Of a DNA stretch of 24,806 nt, positions 14,878 to 23,106 are shown piece after piece. How positions within the stretch are numbered: the first letter of the stretch is position 1; every line of letters begins with the position of its first letter. Source of the stretch: Holophagaceae bacterium. Lineage in GTDB: Bacteria > Acidobacteriota > Holophagae > Holophagales > Holophagaceae. The notes beneath the pieces are model-generated. The model ran no database searches, had not been told where the DNA came from, and worked only from the letters and a program-made list of their open reading frames with translations. The translations under genes were made by a program, and so were the position numbers. The stretch is from positions 24,422 through 49,227 of the forward strand of contig PMJK01000096.1 of assembly GCA_003158505.1 (NCBI GenBank), written 5' to 3'.

Positions 14878-16143
14878 CTATGACTCCAGCAGGTTCAGCA
14901 TACGCTGGGAGATGAGGGTGATGCCTCCTGCGGTACGGTAGAAACGGCGGGCATCTTCCTCAGGATCCTCCCCCACGACGAGACCCTCTGGGATATGACA
15001 ATCCCGAGCCAGAACGCAGCGTCGGAGGCGGGCATGGCGGCCAATATCGCAGCCCGGAAGCACCATGACTCCGTCCAGGCGGGCATGGGAGTGGACCACG
15101 ACACTGCTTGAGAGCAGGGAATGGTGCACATGGGCGCCGGAGATGACACAGGCACCGGATACCAGGCTGGAGAGGGCGACACCATTGCGCATCTCGCCTG
15201 CATGGACAAATTTCGCAGGTGGGAGCTGCAGCTGGTGCGTGGTGATGGGCCAAGTTTCGTCATAGAGGTTCAGGGCGGGTAGCACACTGGTGAGATCCAT
15301 GTTGGCCTCCCAGTAAGAGTCCACGGTGCCCACGTCCCGCCAGTAGGGGTCAGGGTGTCCCGCATTCGGGATGCAGCTGCTCTCGAAACGGTGGGCGAAG
15401 ACTCTGGCTTCATGCACCAGTTTGGGGATGATGTCATTGCCGAAGTCATGTCCTGAATGCGGATCCTCGGCGTCGCGGATGAGCGCCTTGTAAAGGAATT
15501 CTGCATTGAACATGTAGATGCCCATGGAGGCGAAGGCGCGGTCGGGCTTACCGGGAATGGCCGGCGGATCCTCCGGCTTCTCCACAAAGGCCACGATGCG
15601 GTCTTTTTCATCCACATGGGCGATCCCGAATCCCCTTGCCGCATCCCGGGCCACTTCGAGGCACGCGATGGTCATGTCCGCCTGATGGTCAAGATGGTCC
15701 TGAAGAAACACTTTGTAGTCCATGCGGTAGATGTGGTCACCCGCCAGGACTAGGACCGTCTTGGGGTCGAGCGACTGGATGCTGCTCAGGTTCTGGTAGA
15801 CCGCGTCCGCCGTTCCGCTGTACCAGGCGTTCTTGTCGAAGCTCTGCTGGGCCGGGAGCACATGGAGGAACTCGTTCAGCTTGGCGGGCAGGAAGGTCCA
15901 TCCGAACTGGAGGTGCTCCAGAAGCTTGTGGGAGTTGTATTGAGTCAGCACCAGGATCCGGCGGAAGCCGGAATTCACGCAGTTCGACAGCGTGAAATCG
16001 ATGATGCGGTACTTGCCGCCAAAATCGAGGCCCGGCTTGGAGTAATGGTCCGTGAGTTCCATCAAGCGCCGGCCGCGCCCTCCGGCCATCACAAGCGCGA
16101 CAGTGTGCCGCGGGGAAAGTCGGGATTCCGAGATCGTCAGCAT
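14878..16143 (-). CDS. glgC: glucose-1-phosphate adenylyltransferase GlgC
   Basis: GlgC makes ADP-glucose from ATP and glucose-1-phosphate, the committed and usually allosterically controlled step of bacterial glycogen synthesis. From the chosen ATG the protein is 421 aa, close to the usual 400-430. The nucleotidyltransferase domain begins with VALVMAGGRGRRL and continues with SKPGLDFGGKYRIIDFTLSN; WYSGTADAVYQN, LAGDHIYRMDY and FVEKPEDP follow, and SMGIYMFN and YWRDVGTVDSYWEANMDL precede the C-terminal left-handed beta-helix (about 300-421). The open frame extends upstream to 16236, but that would overlap aat and add 31 residues unlike the family; the ATG at 16141-16143 has GAGGG five bases before it. 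The gap to aat is 55 bases. It is coupled to glgA downstream. Confidence 0.95.
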   Translation of the reverse strand: MLTISESRLSPRHTVALVMAGGRGRRLMELTDHYSKPGLDFGGKYRIIDFTLSNCVNSGFRRILVLTQYNSHKLLEHLQFGWTFLPAKLNEFLHVLPAQQSFDKNAWYSGTADAVYQNLSSIQSLDPKTVLVLAGDHIYRMDYKVFLQDHLDHQADMTIACLEVARDAARGFGIAHVDEKDRIVAFVEKPEDPPAIPGKPDRAFASMGIYMFNAEFLYKALIRDAEDPHSGHDFGNDIIPKLVHEARVFAHRFESSCIPNAGHPDPYWRDVGTVDSYWEANMDLTSVLPALNLYDETWPITTHQLQLPPAKFVHAGEMRNGVALSSLVSGACVISGAHVHHSLLSSSVVVHSHARLDGVMVLPGCDIGRHARLRRCVLARDCHIPEGLVVGEDPEEDARRFYRTAGGITLISQRMLNLLES

Positions 16144-16198
16144 GGGAGCCCTCGGGTGGTGCCTGAGTGAATGATAGCCACGCCTGGGTCCGAGATTC

Positions 16199-16879
16199 CT
16201 ATCGATCTGCCCAATTCCCTTGATGGTCCTCGACACGAAGGGCTTCGGTCAGTTCCGCCAGGAAGAGGGGCCTTGGCAGCGTCTTGAATCCATAGGCCAC
16301 CAATCCCTCGTGGGGAAGCTGGCCATCCACCATCGTGAACCCCCAGGCCGCGAGCCGAGCATCCAGGGCCGCCAGGGCTGCGCGGCTGGCCTCGGGCTCG
16401 AGACTGAACATGCTCTCACCGAAGAATGCCCCTCCCATGGAAACGCCATAGAGACCGCCTCTCAGTTCCCCCTCCCGCCACGCCTCCACGCAGTGGGCAT
16501 GGCCCGCCCAGTGGAGGGCGACATAGGCCTCGCGCATCTCCGGAGTGATCCAGGTGCCGTCCTGGCCGGGACGGGGCACTCGGGAGCAGTGGCCGATGAC
16601 CGCTTCGAAGGCCGAGTCCCAGCGGATCTCGAAGGGGCGCTGTCGCAGCCTCCGGTGGGTCCGGGCCGACAGATGCAGGTGGCCCGGTCTCAACATGGCC
16701 CGTTCAGGAGGCGACCACCAGAGGATGGGATCGTCCTGCCCGAACCAGGGGAACACACCACTATGGTAGGCCAGCAGGAGCCGGGGGACGGTGAGGTCAC
16801 CGCCGATGGCGAGCAGCCCATCCTCCGCCAGCTCGGGATCCGGGAAGACCAGATTGTCCGTCAGCCGAAAGACAGGCAC
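16199..16879 (-). CDS. aat: leucyl/phenylalanyl-tRNA-protein transferase Aat
   Basis: Aat transfers Leu or Phe from charged tRNA to proteins starting with Arg or Lys (and in E. coli some Met), creating primary N-degrons for ClpS-ClpAP. At 226 aa it is near the E. coli length (234). Family motifs are GLLAIGGDL near 21-29, AYHSGVFPWF and DPILWWSPPERAML near 37-63, the HCVEAWREGELRGGLYGVSMGGAFFGESMFS block, where GESMFS is diagnostic, and the C-terminal GFTMVDGQLPHEGL near 180-193. The start codon is GTG at 16877-16879; it overlaps the last 19 bases of clpA, and no better start exists. Sharing bases with clpA implies co-transcription and probably coupled translation. Confidence 0.95.
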   Translation of the reverse strand: MPVFRLTDNLVFPDPELAEDGLLAIGGDLTVPRLLLAYHSGVFPWFGQDDPILWWSPPERAMLRPGHLHLSARTHRRLRQRPFEIRWDSAFEAVIGHCSRVPRPGQDGTWITPEMREAYVALHWAGHAHCVEAWREGELRGGLYGVSMGGAFFGESMFSLEPEASRAALAALDARLAAWGFTMVDGQLPHEGLVAYGFKTLPRPLFLAELTEALRVEDHQGNWADR

Positions 16880-19098
16880 AACCGGCCATCCTTGAGGTCC
16901 ACCTGAGCCTTGCCACCCTTGGCCAGGGGCCCGAAGAGCAGAGCCTCCGCCAGTGGGCGTCGCAGCTCGCGTTCGATAAGACGCGCCATAGGCCGGGCAC
17001 CAAAGGCCGGATCATAGCCTTTTTCGGCGAGCCAGGCGCGGGCCTTGGGCGTGCAAGTGAAGGTGACGGCCTTCTCGGTCAACTGGACTTCCAGCTCCCG
17101 CAGGTGCTTGTCGGCCACCCGTTCCATCTCGGGGCGACCCAGGGGCGCGAACTGGAGGATGGCGTCGAGCCGATTCCTGAACTCGGGGCTGAAGGCCTTC
17201 TCGATGGTCCCGGTGGCCGAGCGCCGGGCCCCCGCCTCGGCGAAGCCCACCTGGCGCGCTGACAGTTCCCGGGCCCCCACATTGGTCGTCATCACGATCA
17301 CGGTGTGGCGGAAATCCGCGCTGCGGCCATGGCTGTCCGTGAGCGAGGCATGGTCCATGACCTGCAGGAGGACGCCGAAGAGGTCCGGGTGGGCCTTCTC
17401 CAGCTCGTCCAGGAGCAGGACCGCATGGGGCTGCTTGCGCACGGCGTCCGTGAGCAGACCGCCCTCCTCGTAGCCCACATAGCCGGGAGGCGCGCCGATG
17501 AGCCGGGCCACGGCGTGCTTCTCCTGGTATTCGCTCATGTCGAAGCGCAGGAAGGCGATGCCCAGGGCCTTGGCCAGCTGCTTCGAGAGTTCGGTCTTTC
17601 CCACGCCCGTGGGACCCGCAAAGAGGAAGCAGCCCATGGGTTTGAGCGGGTCCCGCAGCCCGGATCGGGCCAGCTTGATGGCACTCGCCACGGCCTCGCA
17701 GGCCGGATCCTGCCCGAAAATCTGGGCCCGGAGGGCGGCCTCGAGGTTGGCCAGGGCCTCCCGGTCATCCGCACTGACAGAAGCCACCGGCACCCGCGCC
17801 ATGCGGGCGACCACGGCCTCGATCTCCGCCGGACCGATCCGCTTGGCCCGGGCCTTCTTCGGCAGGAGCTTCTGCGCGGCCCCGGCCTCGTCCACCACGT
17901 CCAGGGCGCTGTCCGGCAACCGCCGGTCCGGGAGGTGCTTGGAGGCCAGTCGCACGGCGGCCTCCAGGGCCGCATCGGTGTAAGTCACGCCATGGTGCGA
18001 TTCGTAGGCCGCCTTGAGGCCCTGCAGCACACCGAGGGCATCCTCCACGGACGGCTCGTTCACTTCCACAACCTGGAAGCGGCGGGAGAGGGCCCGGTCC
18101 CGATCCAGGGATCCCTTCAGATCCTGGAAAGTGGTGGCGCCGATGCAACGCAGGTCGCCGGAGGCCAAGGCCGGCTTCAGCAGGTTGGCCGCATCCATGG
18201 CCCCGCCGCTTGTGGCTCCGGCTCCGACCAGGGTGTGCATTTCATCCACGAAGAGGATGGCCCCGGGCTGCTCCGCCAGCGCCTTGAGCACGGCCTTGAG
18301 CCGCTCCTCGAAGTCGCCGCGATAGCGGCTTCCCGCAAGCAACGCGCCCAGATCCAGGGCGAAGATCCGCGCGGACTTGAGGGGTTCCGGCACATTCCCT
18401 TCGTGGATTCGGCGGGCCAGGCCTTCCACGATGGCGGTCTTGCCCACGCCGGGCTCGCCCACCAGCAGGGGGTTGTTCTTGCGACGGCGGCAGAGTATCT
18501 GGGCCATGCGGGTGATCTCGGCCTCGCGGCCCACCAGGGGATCCAGCCGGCCCGCCGCCGCCCGGGCCACCAGGTCCGTGGCATAGGCTTCCAGGGGGTT
18601 CTCGGCCACCGTACTGGACTCCTCCTCTTCGACCTCAACCTGCTTCTTGGCCGCGGCCTTGGGCGCACCGGGACCGTGGCTGAGCACCTTCAACAGGGCC
18701 AGCCGCTTGACGCCATGCTGCTCGAGGAGCTGGCGTGCGTGGCTGGATTCCTCTTCCAGAAAGGCTGGAAGCAGCTCACCGCCCTGCACGCTTCGCTTGC
18801 CGGCGCTGAAGGCGTGGACCAGGGCCCGCTCCACCACCCGCACGAATCCAAGCGTGCTGTGGGGCTGGAAGGCCTCGCCCTCGGGCACCACCTCGAATGC
18901 CTCTCCCAGCACAGCCTCCAGGTCGGTGCGCAGGGCGTCCAGCTTCACGCCGCAGCCCTTCAGGACTCTGGCCGCATGGGCATCGTCCACCAGGGCCAGC
19001 AGCAGGTGTTCCAAAGCCACGTCCTCGTGGCGGCGGCTCTTGGCCAGGTCGAAGGCCCGCTGGAAACCCTGGTTCAGCTCGGCACTGATCTCAGGCAT
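16861..19098 (-). CDS. clpA: ATP-dependent Clp protease ATP-binding subunit ClpA
   Basis: ClpA is the hexameric AAA+ unfoldase that feeds substrates, including those delivered by ClpS, to ClpP. The 745-residue protein (E. coli 758) has an N domain (1-145) for ClpS binding, a charged linker, and two AAA modules. NBD1: Walker A GEPGVGKT 214-221, pore loop GSRYRG 256-261, Walker B ILFVDE 281-286. NBD2: Walker A GPTGVGKT 495-502, pore loop GYVG 539-542, Walker B LLLDE 561-565. VGF at 617-619 corresponds to the IGL/IGF tripeptide that docks into ClpP. The long middle coiled-coil domain of ClpB is absent, which excludes a disaggregase. The frame is open further upstream, but the ATG at 19096-19098 gives the standard N-terminus and overlaps the clpS stop by eight bases. 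clpP is not in the window. Confidence 0.96.
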   Translation of the reverse strand: MPEISAELNQGFQRAFDLAKSRRHEDVALEHLLLALVDDAHAARVLKGCGVKLDALRTDLEAVLGEAFEVVPEGEAFQPHSTLGFVRVVERALVHAFSAGKRSVQGGELLPAFLEEESSHARQLLEQHGVKRLALLKVLSHGPGAPKAAAKKQVEVEEEESSTVAENPLEAYATDLVARAAAGRLDPLVGREAEITRMAQILCRRRKNNPLLVGEPGVGKTAIVEGLARRIHEGNVPEPLKSARIFALDLGALLAGSRYRGDFEERLKAVLKALAEQPGAILFVDEMHTLVGAGATSGGAMDAANLLKPALASGDLRCIGATTFQDLKGSLDRDRALSRRFQVVEVNEPSVEDALGVLQGLKAAYESHHGVTYTDAALEAAVRLASKHLPDRRLPDSALDVVDEAGAAQKLLPKKARAKRIGPAEIEAVVARMARVPVASVSADDREALANLEAALRAQIFGQDPACEAVASAIKLARSGLRDPLKPMGCFLFAGPTGVGKTELSKQLAKALGIAFLRFDMSEYQEKHAVARLIGAPPGYVGYEEGGLLTDAVRKQPHAVLLLDELEKAHPDLFGVLLQVMDHASLTDSHGRSADFRHTVIVMTTNVGARELSARQVGFAEAGARRSATGTIEKAFSPEFRNRLDAILQFAPLGRPEMERVADKHLRELEVQLTEKAVTFTCTPKARAWLAEKGYDPAFGARPMARLIERELRRPLAEALLFGPLAKGGKAQVDLKDGRLCLSFG

Positions 19099-19408
19099 CG
19101 TCGGCCTCCACCGAGAGGAGCAGGGGGAAGCCCTCGCGCTCTGCCAGCTGGCGGCCTCGCTCGGCCCGTGTTTCCGCCACATCCCGCGTGTAGACGCCTG
19201 CCACCCCCACGCCCGCCCGGTGCACCGCCAGCATGATGGCCGTGGCCTCGGGCTCCGCCTTGCGGAAAACGGTCTTCAGGAGGAACACCACGAACTCCTG
19301 GGTAGTGTAGTCGTCGTTGTGCAGCAGCACCTTCCACATCCCTGGCACATGAAGCTTCGCGCGTTTGCGGGTGAGAACCTGGCCCTCCTTCTTCACCTGC
19401 CTGGCCAT
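19091..19408 (-). CDS. clpS: N-degron adaptor ClpS
   Basis: ClpS binds proteins with N-terminal Leu, Phe, Tyr or Trp and hands them to ClpA. The chosen product is 105 residues, the normal size. A basic N-terminal tail (1-20) leads into WKVLLHNDDYTTQEFVVFLL, with Asn31-Asp32-Asp33 equivalent to the residues that bind the substrate alpha-amino group, and MLAVHRAGVGVAGVY with the pocket His63; DVAETR closes the core. All recognition residues known from E. coli ClpS appear kept. The open frame extends to 19615, but the ATG at 19406-19408 has GGAGG eight bases upstream and gives the family N-terminus. Its stop overlaps the clpA start, and the pqqD-like gene ends 19 bases upstream. Confidence 0.95.
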   Translation of the reverse strand: MARQVKKEGQVLTRKRAKLHVPGMWKVLLHNDDYTTQEFVVFLLKTVFRKAEPEATAIMLAVHRAGVGVAGVYTRDVAETRAERGRQLAEREGFPLLLSVEADDA

Positions 19409-19427
19409 GGACGACGCCTCCGGGGCA

Positions 19428-19781
19428 TCAGAATAGCGGGTCAGGCCCATGGAAGAGGTTGATGAACTTTCCTCGTGCCAGTTCCCGGAGGAACAGGGCC
19501 GTGCGCCGGATCGTATCCGGCTCCTTTGGGAAGGCCTCGGCAACGGTTTTTGCGATTTCTGCCACCGTTCTATTGCCGTCACAGGCCCGCCAAACGGCCG
19601 TGCCCCGGGCATCAAGCTTCACGCGGTAGACGGGCTTCTTCATTAGGAGGAGCAGCCATGCCCATCGCGGGGACAGGACCTTGGGGCGGATCAGAATTAG
19701 GTTGCCCTGCTCGCCGGGTTCCGAGGCCAAGGCCTGAACCGGGATCAGGGCGAGAAAGGATTCGTCTGGAAATGGGTCCAT
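19428..19781 (-). CDS. PqqD-family (RiPP-recognition-element-like) small protein
   Basis: A 117-residue protein whose C-terminal two thirds match the PqqD fold: VYRVKLDARGTAVWRACDG (51-69), then TVAEIAKTVAEAFP and a final helix ending LRELARGKFI (about 99-107). The N-terminal 45 residues are less conserved, with a hydrophobic stretch PRWAWLLLLMKKP that is too short and flanked too closely by basic residues to call a membrane helix. PqqD proteins bind peptides and present them to radical-SAM enzymes in PQQ and RiPP synthesis, but no precursor peptide or radical-SAM gene is present here. It lies 19 bases upstream of clpS and is probably the first gene of the N-degron operon. The start has GAAGG nine bases upstream. 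Function is unknown; a peptide-binding role linked to proteolysis is speculative. Confidence 0.8.
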   Translation of the reverse strand: MDPFPDESFLALIPVQALASEPGEQGNLILIRPKVLSPRWAWLLLLMKKPVYRVKLDARGTAVWRACDGNRTVAEIAKTVAEAFPKEPDTIRRTALFLRELARGKFINLFHGPDPLF

Positions 19782-19812
19782 AGGAGGCAGCCTTCAAACA
19801 GAATTGATTCAC

Positions 19813-19873
19813 CACGAAGACGGAAAGACCACGAAGAAGAACGTTCATCCTTCATGGTCTTCCTGTCTTCGTG
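19813..19873. repeat. long imperfect inverted repeat (dispersed-repeat type)
   Basis: Two 24-base arms, 19813-19836 (CACGAAGACGGAAAGACCAC then GAAG) and 19850-19873, are complementary at 21 of 24 positions, around a 13-base loop that itself contains GAACGTTC. Low-GC, purine-rich arms with repeated ACGAAG differ in composition from neighbouring genes. CACGAAGA-type motifs recur in intergenic repeats of many environmental bacteria, from memory. It lies after the OPT transporter stop and before the pqqD-like gene, both read on the minus strand, so it could end the transporter transcript. Confidence 0.7.
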
Positions 19874-19889
19874 ATGCCAGATCAGTAGC

Positions 19890-22004
19890 CTAGAAATTGG
19901 CGCTGGGGGGCGCGGGTTCGTCGGCTTCGCCTGCGTTGGCGAGAGGTACCCGGACCAGATAGATGGCGATGCCGGCCAGGATCAGCAGGCTGATCCAGAA
20001 CATCCCGGGATTGGCGAAGACCTTGTATTTCACCTCGAAGAAGGCGAAGGAGGCGAAGAGCAGGCCCACCAGGGCCTCGCCGGCTATGAGGCCCGCCGCC
20101 AGCAGCACGCCGTTGTTCTCTACCCGGACCTTCTGGGCTTCGTTCAAGCCGCGCTTCTCCGCGAACATCTCCACGGCGCCCTTGATGAGACCGCCCAGGA
20201 AAATGGCAAAGGTGGTCTCCAGAGGCAGATACATGCCCACCGACACCAGCATGGGACTCTTCACCTGCATGAGGATGAAAGCGAAACCCATCATCATGCC
20301 GACGATGATGAGCGGCCAGGCCATCCTGCCTTCCACGATGCCGCGGCTGAGCAGGGCCATGAGGCCCGCCTGGGGTGCGGCCAGCTGTTTGGAACCGAAG
20401 CCTGCATCCAGGGACAGCACGGCCTTCTTCTGGTCGGCGGGCAGCTGTTTCACCTGGTCGAGGGTATAGGTCTGGCCATCAGGGGCAGTGACGACCTGCA
20501 CCTGCTGGGCCGTCAGCTCGGCGATGCGCTTGGCGCCCTGGGCGGAGATATCACCCTCGTGCAGCACCATGAGGGGAATGAAGAGCACAACCGAAGCCAA
20601 GGCCACGCCCAGGAGGTCGCCCATTTCCATGCGCCAAGGGGTGCCACCCAGGATGTGGCCGGCCTTGAGATCCTGGAGCATCTCACCGGCCACAGCCGCG
20701 CTCACGCAAACCACCGCGGCCACACCCAGCACGGCGGCCACGCCCTCCCGACCCTTCACGCCGAGAAGCACCATCGCAAGGGCGGTGATCACCAGGGCCG
20801 TCAGGGTCAGGCCGGAAATCGGGTTGTTGCTCGAGCCCATGATGCCCACCAGGTAGCCGCTGATGGCCGAGAAGAAGAACCCCAGGATCACCACCACCAG
20901 GGCCGCCACGAAAGAGACCAGGGGGCTCACCTGGAAGATGCGCCAGGTGATGAAGAAGGTCACCAGGGCAGCGAAGCCGAGCCCGAACAGGACATAGGTG
21001 AAGGTCAGGTCCTTGTTGACCCGCTCCACCACATGCTCGCCGGCGGCGGCCTTCTTCATGTCAGAGACGGAGCGGGTAAGACCCGTGGCCAGGCTCTTGC
21101 GCATCTTGAAGAGGGTATAGCTGGCCCCCATGAGCATGCCGCCGATGGCGATGGGACGGACGATGAACTTCCACACGGAGTAGGACAATCCAATCCAGTC
21201 GCCCTGCGGGGCTCCCTCGGGCAGCACACCAGGGGCCAGGAAATAGGTGATGATGGGCACCAGCAGCCCCCAGGCGAGGATGCCGCCCGAGAAGTTCAGG
21301 GCGCCGAGCCTGGGTCCGATGATGTAGCCCACTCCCATGTAGGCCGGGCTGATGCCCGGAGAGCTCAGCAGCATGCCGCCCATGACCTTGGCCTTCCAGC
21401 CCTGGACGAGGCCGATGGTCGTGGTCTTGAAGGCCACGAAGGCCTCCCAGGTGCTGGCGAAGAGGGAGATCTGCACCAGGGCCTGGATGGCCGCGCCGAT
21501 GCCCATGGCACCGAAGAGGAACTTGGTCCCACTGCCGCCCCGGGCGCCGGCCTTGTGGATCTCAGCGGCGGCCACGCTCTCGGGATAGGGCAGTTCCGCA
21601 TCCTCCACCATCACGCGGCGGAGCAGGGCCACGAACATGATGCCGAGCACACCGCCCGCGAACATGATCAGTGAGCTGGTGACGTAGTTCCCGGCGGTGA
21701 AGAAGCGGGGCCAGACGCCGCTGATGACGAAGGCGGGAATGGTGAAGATCGCGCCAGCAGCGACAGATTCACCGATGCTGCCCACGGTCCGGGCCATGTT
21801 CTCTTCCAGGATAGTGCCCTTCATCAGCTTGATGAGCGCCATGCCGATGACCGCGGCCGGATAGGTGGCGGCGATGGTCATGCCCGCCTTCAACCCCAGA
21901 TACGCATTGGCCGAGCCGAGCACCACGGCCATGACGAGGCCAATGAGCACCGCCCGCAGGGAGAACTCCCGTAGGTTTTGGTCGGATGGGACAAAGGGTT
22001 GCAT
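19890..22004 (-). CDS. OPT-family oligopeptide/metal-chelate transporter
   Basis: A 704-residue, very hydrophobic inner-membrane protein with roughly 14-16 membrane segments, of the oligopeptide transporter (OPT) superfamily, bacterial branch. Family signatures include REFSLRAVLIGLVMAVVLGSANAYLGLKAGMTI at the N-terminus (residues about 12-44), a PYPESVAAAEIH motif near 148-159, a GSSNNPISG motif near 388-396, and LQDLKAGHILGGTPWRME near 449-466. A soluble stretch with TAPDGQTYTLDQVKQLPADQ interrupts the last third. OPT proteins import small peptides or metal-siderophore-type chelates by proton coupling; no neighbouring gene tells which. AGGAG lies five bases upstream of the ATG. It is transcribed alone, divergent from the patatin gene, and ends at a long hairpin. 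Confidence 0.92.
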   Translation of the reverse strand: MQPFVPSDQNLREFSLRAVLIGLVMAVVLGSANAYLGLKAGMTIAATYPAAVIGMALIKLMKGTILEENMARTVGSIGESVAAGAIFTIPAFVISGVWPRFFTAGNYVTSSLIMFAGGVLGIMFVALLRRVMVEDAELPYPESVAAAEIHKAGARGGSGTKFLFGAMGIGAAIQALVQISLFASTWEAFVAFKTTTIGLVQGWKAKVMGGMLLSSPGISPAYMGVGYIIGPRLGALNFSGGILAWGLLVPIITYFLAPGVLPEGAPQGDWIGLSYSVWKFIVRPIAIGGMLMGASYTLFKMRKSLATGLTRSVSDMKKAAAGEHVVERVNKDLTFTYVLFGLGFAALVTFFITWRIFQVSPLVSFVAALVVVILGFFFSAISGYLVGIMGSSNNPISGLTLTALVITALAMVLLGVKGREGVAAVLGVAAVVCVSAAVAGEMLQDLKAGHILGGTPWRMEMGDLLGVALASVVLFIPLMVLHEGDISAQGAKRIAELTAQQVQVVTAPDGQTYTLDQVKQLPADQKKAVLSLDAGFGSKQLAAPQAGLMALLSRGIVEGRMAWPLIIVGMMMGFAFILMQVKSPMLVSVGMYLPLETTFAIFLGGLIKGAVEMFAEKRGLNEAQKVRVENNGVLLAAGLIAGEALVGLLFASFAFFEVKYKVFANPGMFWISLLILAGIAIYLVRVPLANAGEADEPAPPSANF

Positions 22005-22155
22005 CGGTGCTCCTGAAAAGGCACGGAGAGGGATGAAGAATGCCGGATGTAGTGGATAGTCTAATACCGAACCCGATCCGGTTGGTACCGCCCAAGCCGC
22101 ACCAGTGGCAGGGTTCCGGCCACAATAGCCTGTTCCCGTTCACGGAGGATCCGTC
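22005..22155. promoter_or_regulatory. divergent promoter region between OPT transporter and patatin gene
   Basis: These 151 bases lie between divergent starts and so should hold both promoters. Ribosome sites are clear at both edges: AGGAG for the OPT gene (minus strand, 22010-22014) and GGAGG for the patatin gene (22144-22148). A mixed stretch near 22050-22075 (TAGTCTAATACC) is the most AT-rich part. I see no confident -35/-10 pair. Confidence 0.4.
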
Positions 22156-23094
22156 ATGCGTCTGTTGAACACCCTTGCGATCGCGGGTTTGGCCCTTCTC
22201 TTTGCCTGTCAAACGGTGCCTCCCGTCACTGTTCCGCAAACCCCGGTCCAACAGGTTCCCCAGGAACCTCCACCGAAGCCCAGGATCGCTCTCGTCCTGG
22301 GGGGTGGAGCGGCCCGAGGCTTCGCCCATGTGGGTGTCATCCGAGTGCTGGAACAGGAGAAGATCCCCATCGACATGGTGGTGGGCACCAGTGTCGGCAG
22401 CCTCATCGGCGCGATCTACGCGGCCGACCTCAGCAGCTTCGACCTCGAATGGACCGCCTTCCAGCTTGAAAAGGACGATCTCTTCGATTTCGGGGTCATG
22501 AATGCCATCACGGGCATGGGGTTCGCCAAGGGCGACAAGCTGGAGGCCTGGGTGAAGAACCACGTCAAGACCACGAACATCGAGAACTTGAAGATCCCCT
22601 TCGCCGCGGTGGCGACCGATCTCAACTGGGGCTACAAAGTGGTGCTCGACCATGGCTCGGTGGCCCGCGCCATCCGGGCAAGCGCCGCCATCCCTGGCGT
22701 CTTCCAACCGGTCCAGCACCAGGGCAAGATCCTGGTGGATGGTGGCGTGGTGGACAACATTCCCATCTCGGTGGCCAAGACCAAAGGCGCAGACATCGTG
22801 ATCGCCGTGGACATCAGCGGGAACCTCGGGAATACGAACATCACCAATCTGCTGGGCGTAAGTCTCCAGGCCACGAACATCATGTTCGCCCTCAATGTCG
22901 AGCACTCCAAGAAGGATGCCGACATCCTTATTACCCCCGCTGGCATTGGTGACATTGGGATGCTCGACTTCACGCAGAAGAAGCGCTGCATGCAGGCTGG
23001 CATTGAAAGCACGAAGAGTGCCATGCCGGTCATCCGCAAAGTCATCGATGCCTGGGTCGCGGCCCATTCGCGACCCGCGGTTCCAGCCCCCTGA
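22156..23094 (+). CDS. patatin-like phospholipase, predicted lipoprotein
   Basis: A 312-residue protein with a lipoprotein signal peptide: a basic start, hydrophobic core and lipobox LLFAC with Cys18 as the predicted lipidated residue. A proline/glutamine-rich spacer (about 20-42) leads to a patatin domain: oxyanion loop GGGAARG at 49-55, nucleophile elbow GTSVG with Ser79 at 77-81, ASAAIPGVFQPV, and DGG with Asp195 completing the Ser-Asp dyad. All catalytic residues are present, so it should be an active lipid acyl hydrolase at the outer or inner membrane. The nearest general type is the RssA/NTE group, but that group usually has no lipobox. GGAGG lies seven bases upstream of the start. Twelve bases separate it from the methyltransferase gene, suggesting an operon reaching lnt. 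Confidence 0.9.
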   Translation: MRLLNTLAIAGLALLFACQTVPPVTVPQTPVQQVPQEPPPKPRIALVLGGGAARGFAHVGVIRVLEQEKIPIDMVVGTSVGSLIGAIYAADLSSFDLEWTAFQLEKDDLFDFGVMNAITGMGFAKGDKLEAWVKNHVKTTNIENLKIPFAAVATDLNWGYKVVLDHGSVARAIRASAAIPGVFQPVQHQGKILVDGGVVDNIPISVAKTKGADIVIAVDISGNLGNTNITNLLGVSLQATNIMFALNVEHSKKDADILITPAGIGDIGMLDFTQKKRCMQAGIESTKSAMPVIRKVIDAWVAAHSRPAVPAP

Positions 23095-23106
23095 TCGCCT
23101 CGCCCC

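Noticed and set aside
13435..14883. Plus-strand open frame of 482 codons opposite glgA
   Set aside because: It exactly mirrors glgA, has no recognisable motif, and glgA is beyond doubt; long antisense frames are expected at this GC content.
16144..16236. Upstream extension of glgC to 16236
   Set aside because: It would overlap aat and add 31 residues not typical of GlgC, while the ATG at 16143 has a GAGGG ribosome site.
16861..19098. ClpB/ClpC alternative for the AAA+ protein
   Set aside because: No ClpB-type middle domain and no UVR motif are seen, a ClpP-docking VGF is present, and clpS overlaps it; ClpA is the best fit.
17305..19236. Plus-strand open frame of 643 codons opposite clpA
   Set aside because: Antisense to a well-defined ClpA; composition is that of a reverse-strand shadow and there is no ribosome site.
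19409..19615. Upstream extension of clpS to 19615
   Set aside because: It would run through most of the pqqD-like gene and double the usual ClpS length; the internal ATG at 19408 has GGAGG upstream.
20559..21674. Plus-strand open frame of 371 codons opposite the OPT gene
   Set aside because: The His- and Gly-rich translation is the complement of membrane-segment codons in the OPT gene and has no family match that I recognise.
21769..23067. Minus-strand open frame of 432 codons spanning the OPT start and the patatin gene
   Set aside because: It crosses the divergent promoter region and overlaps two recognised genes in other frames; no protein family is evident.
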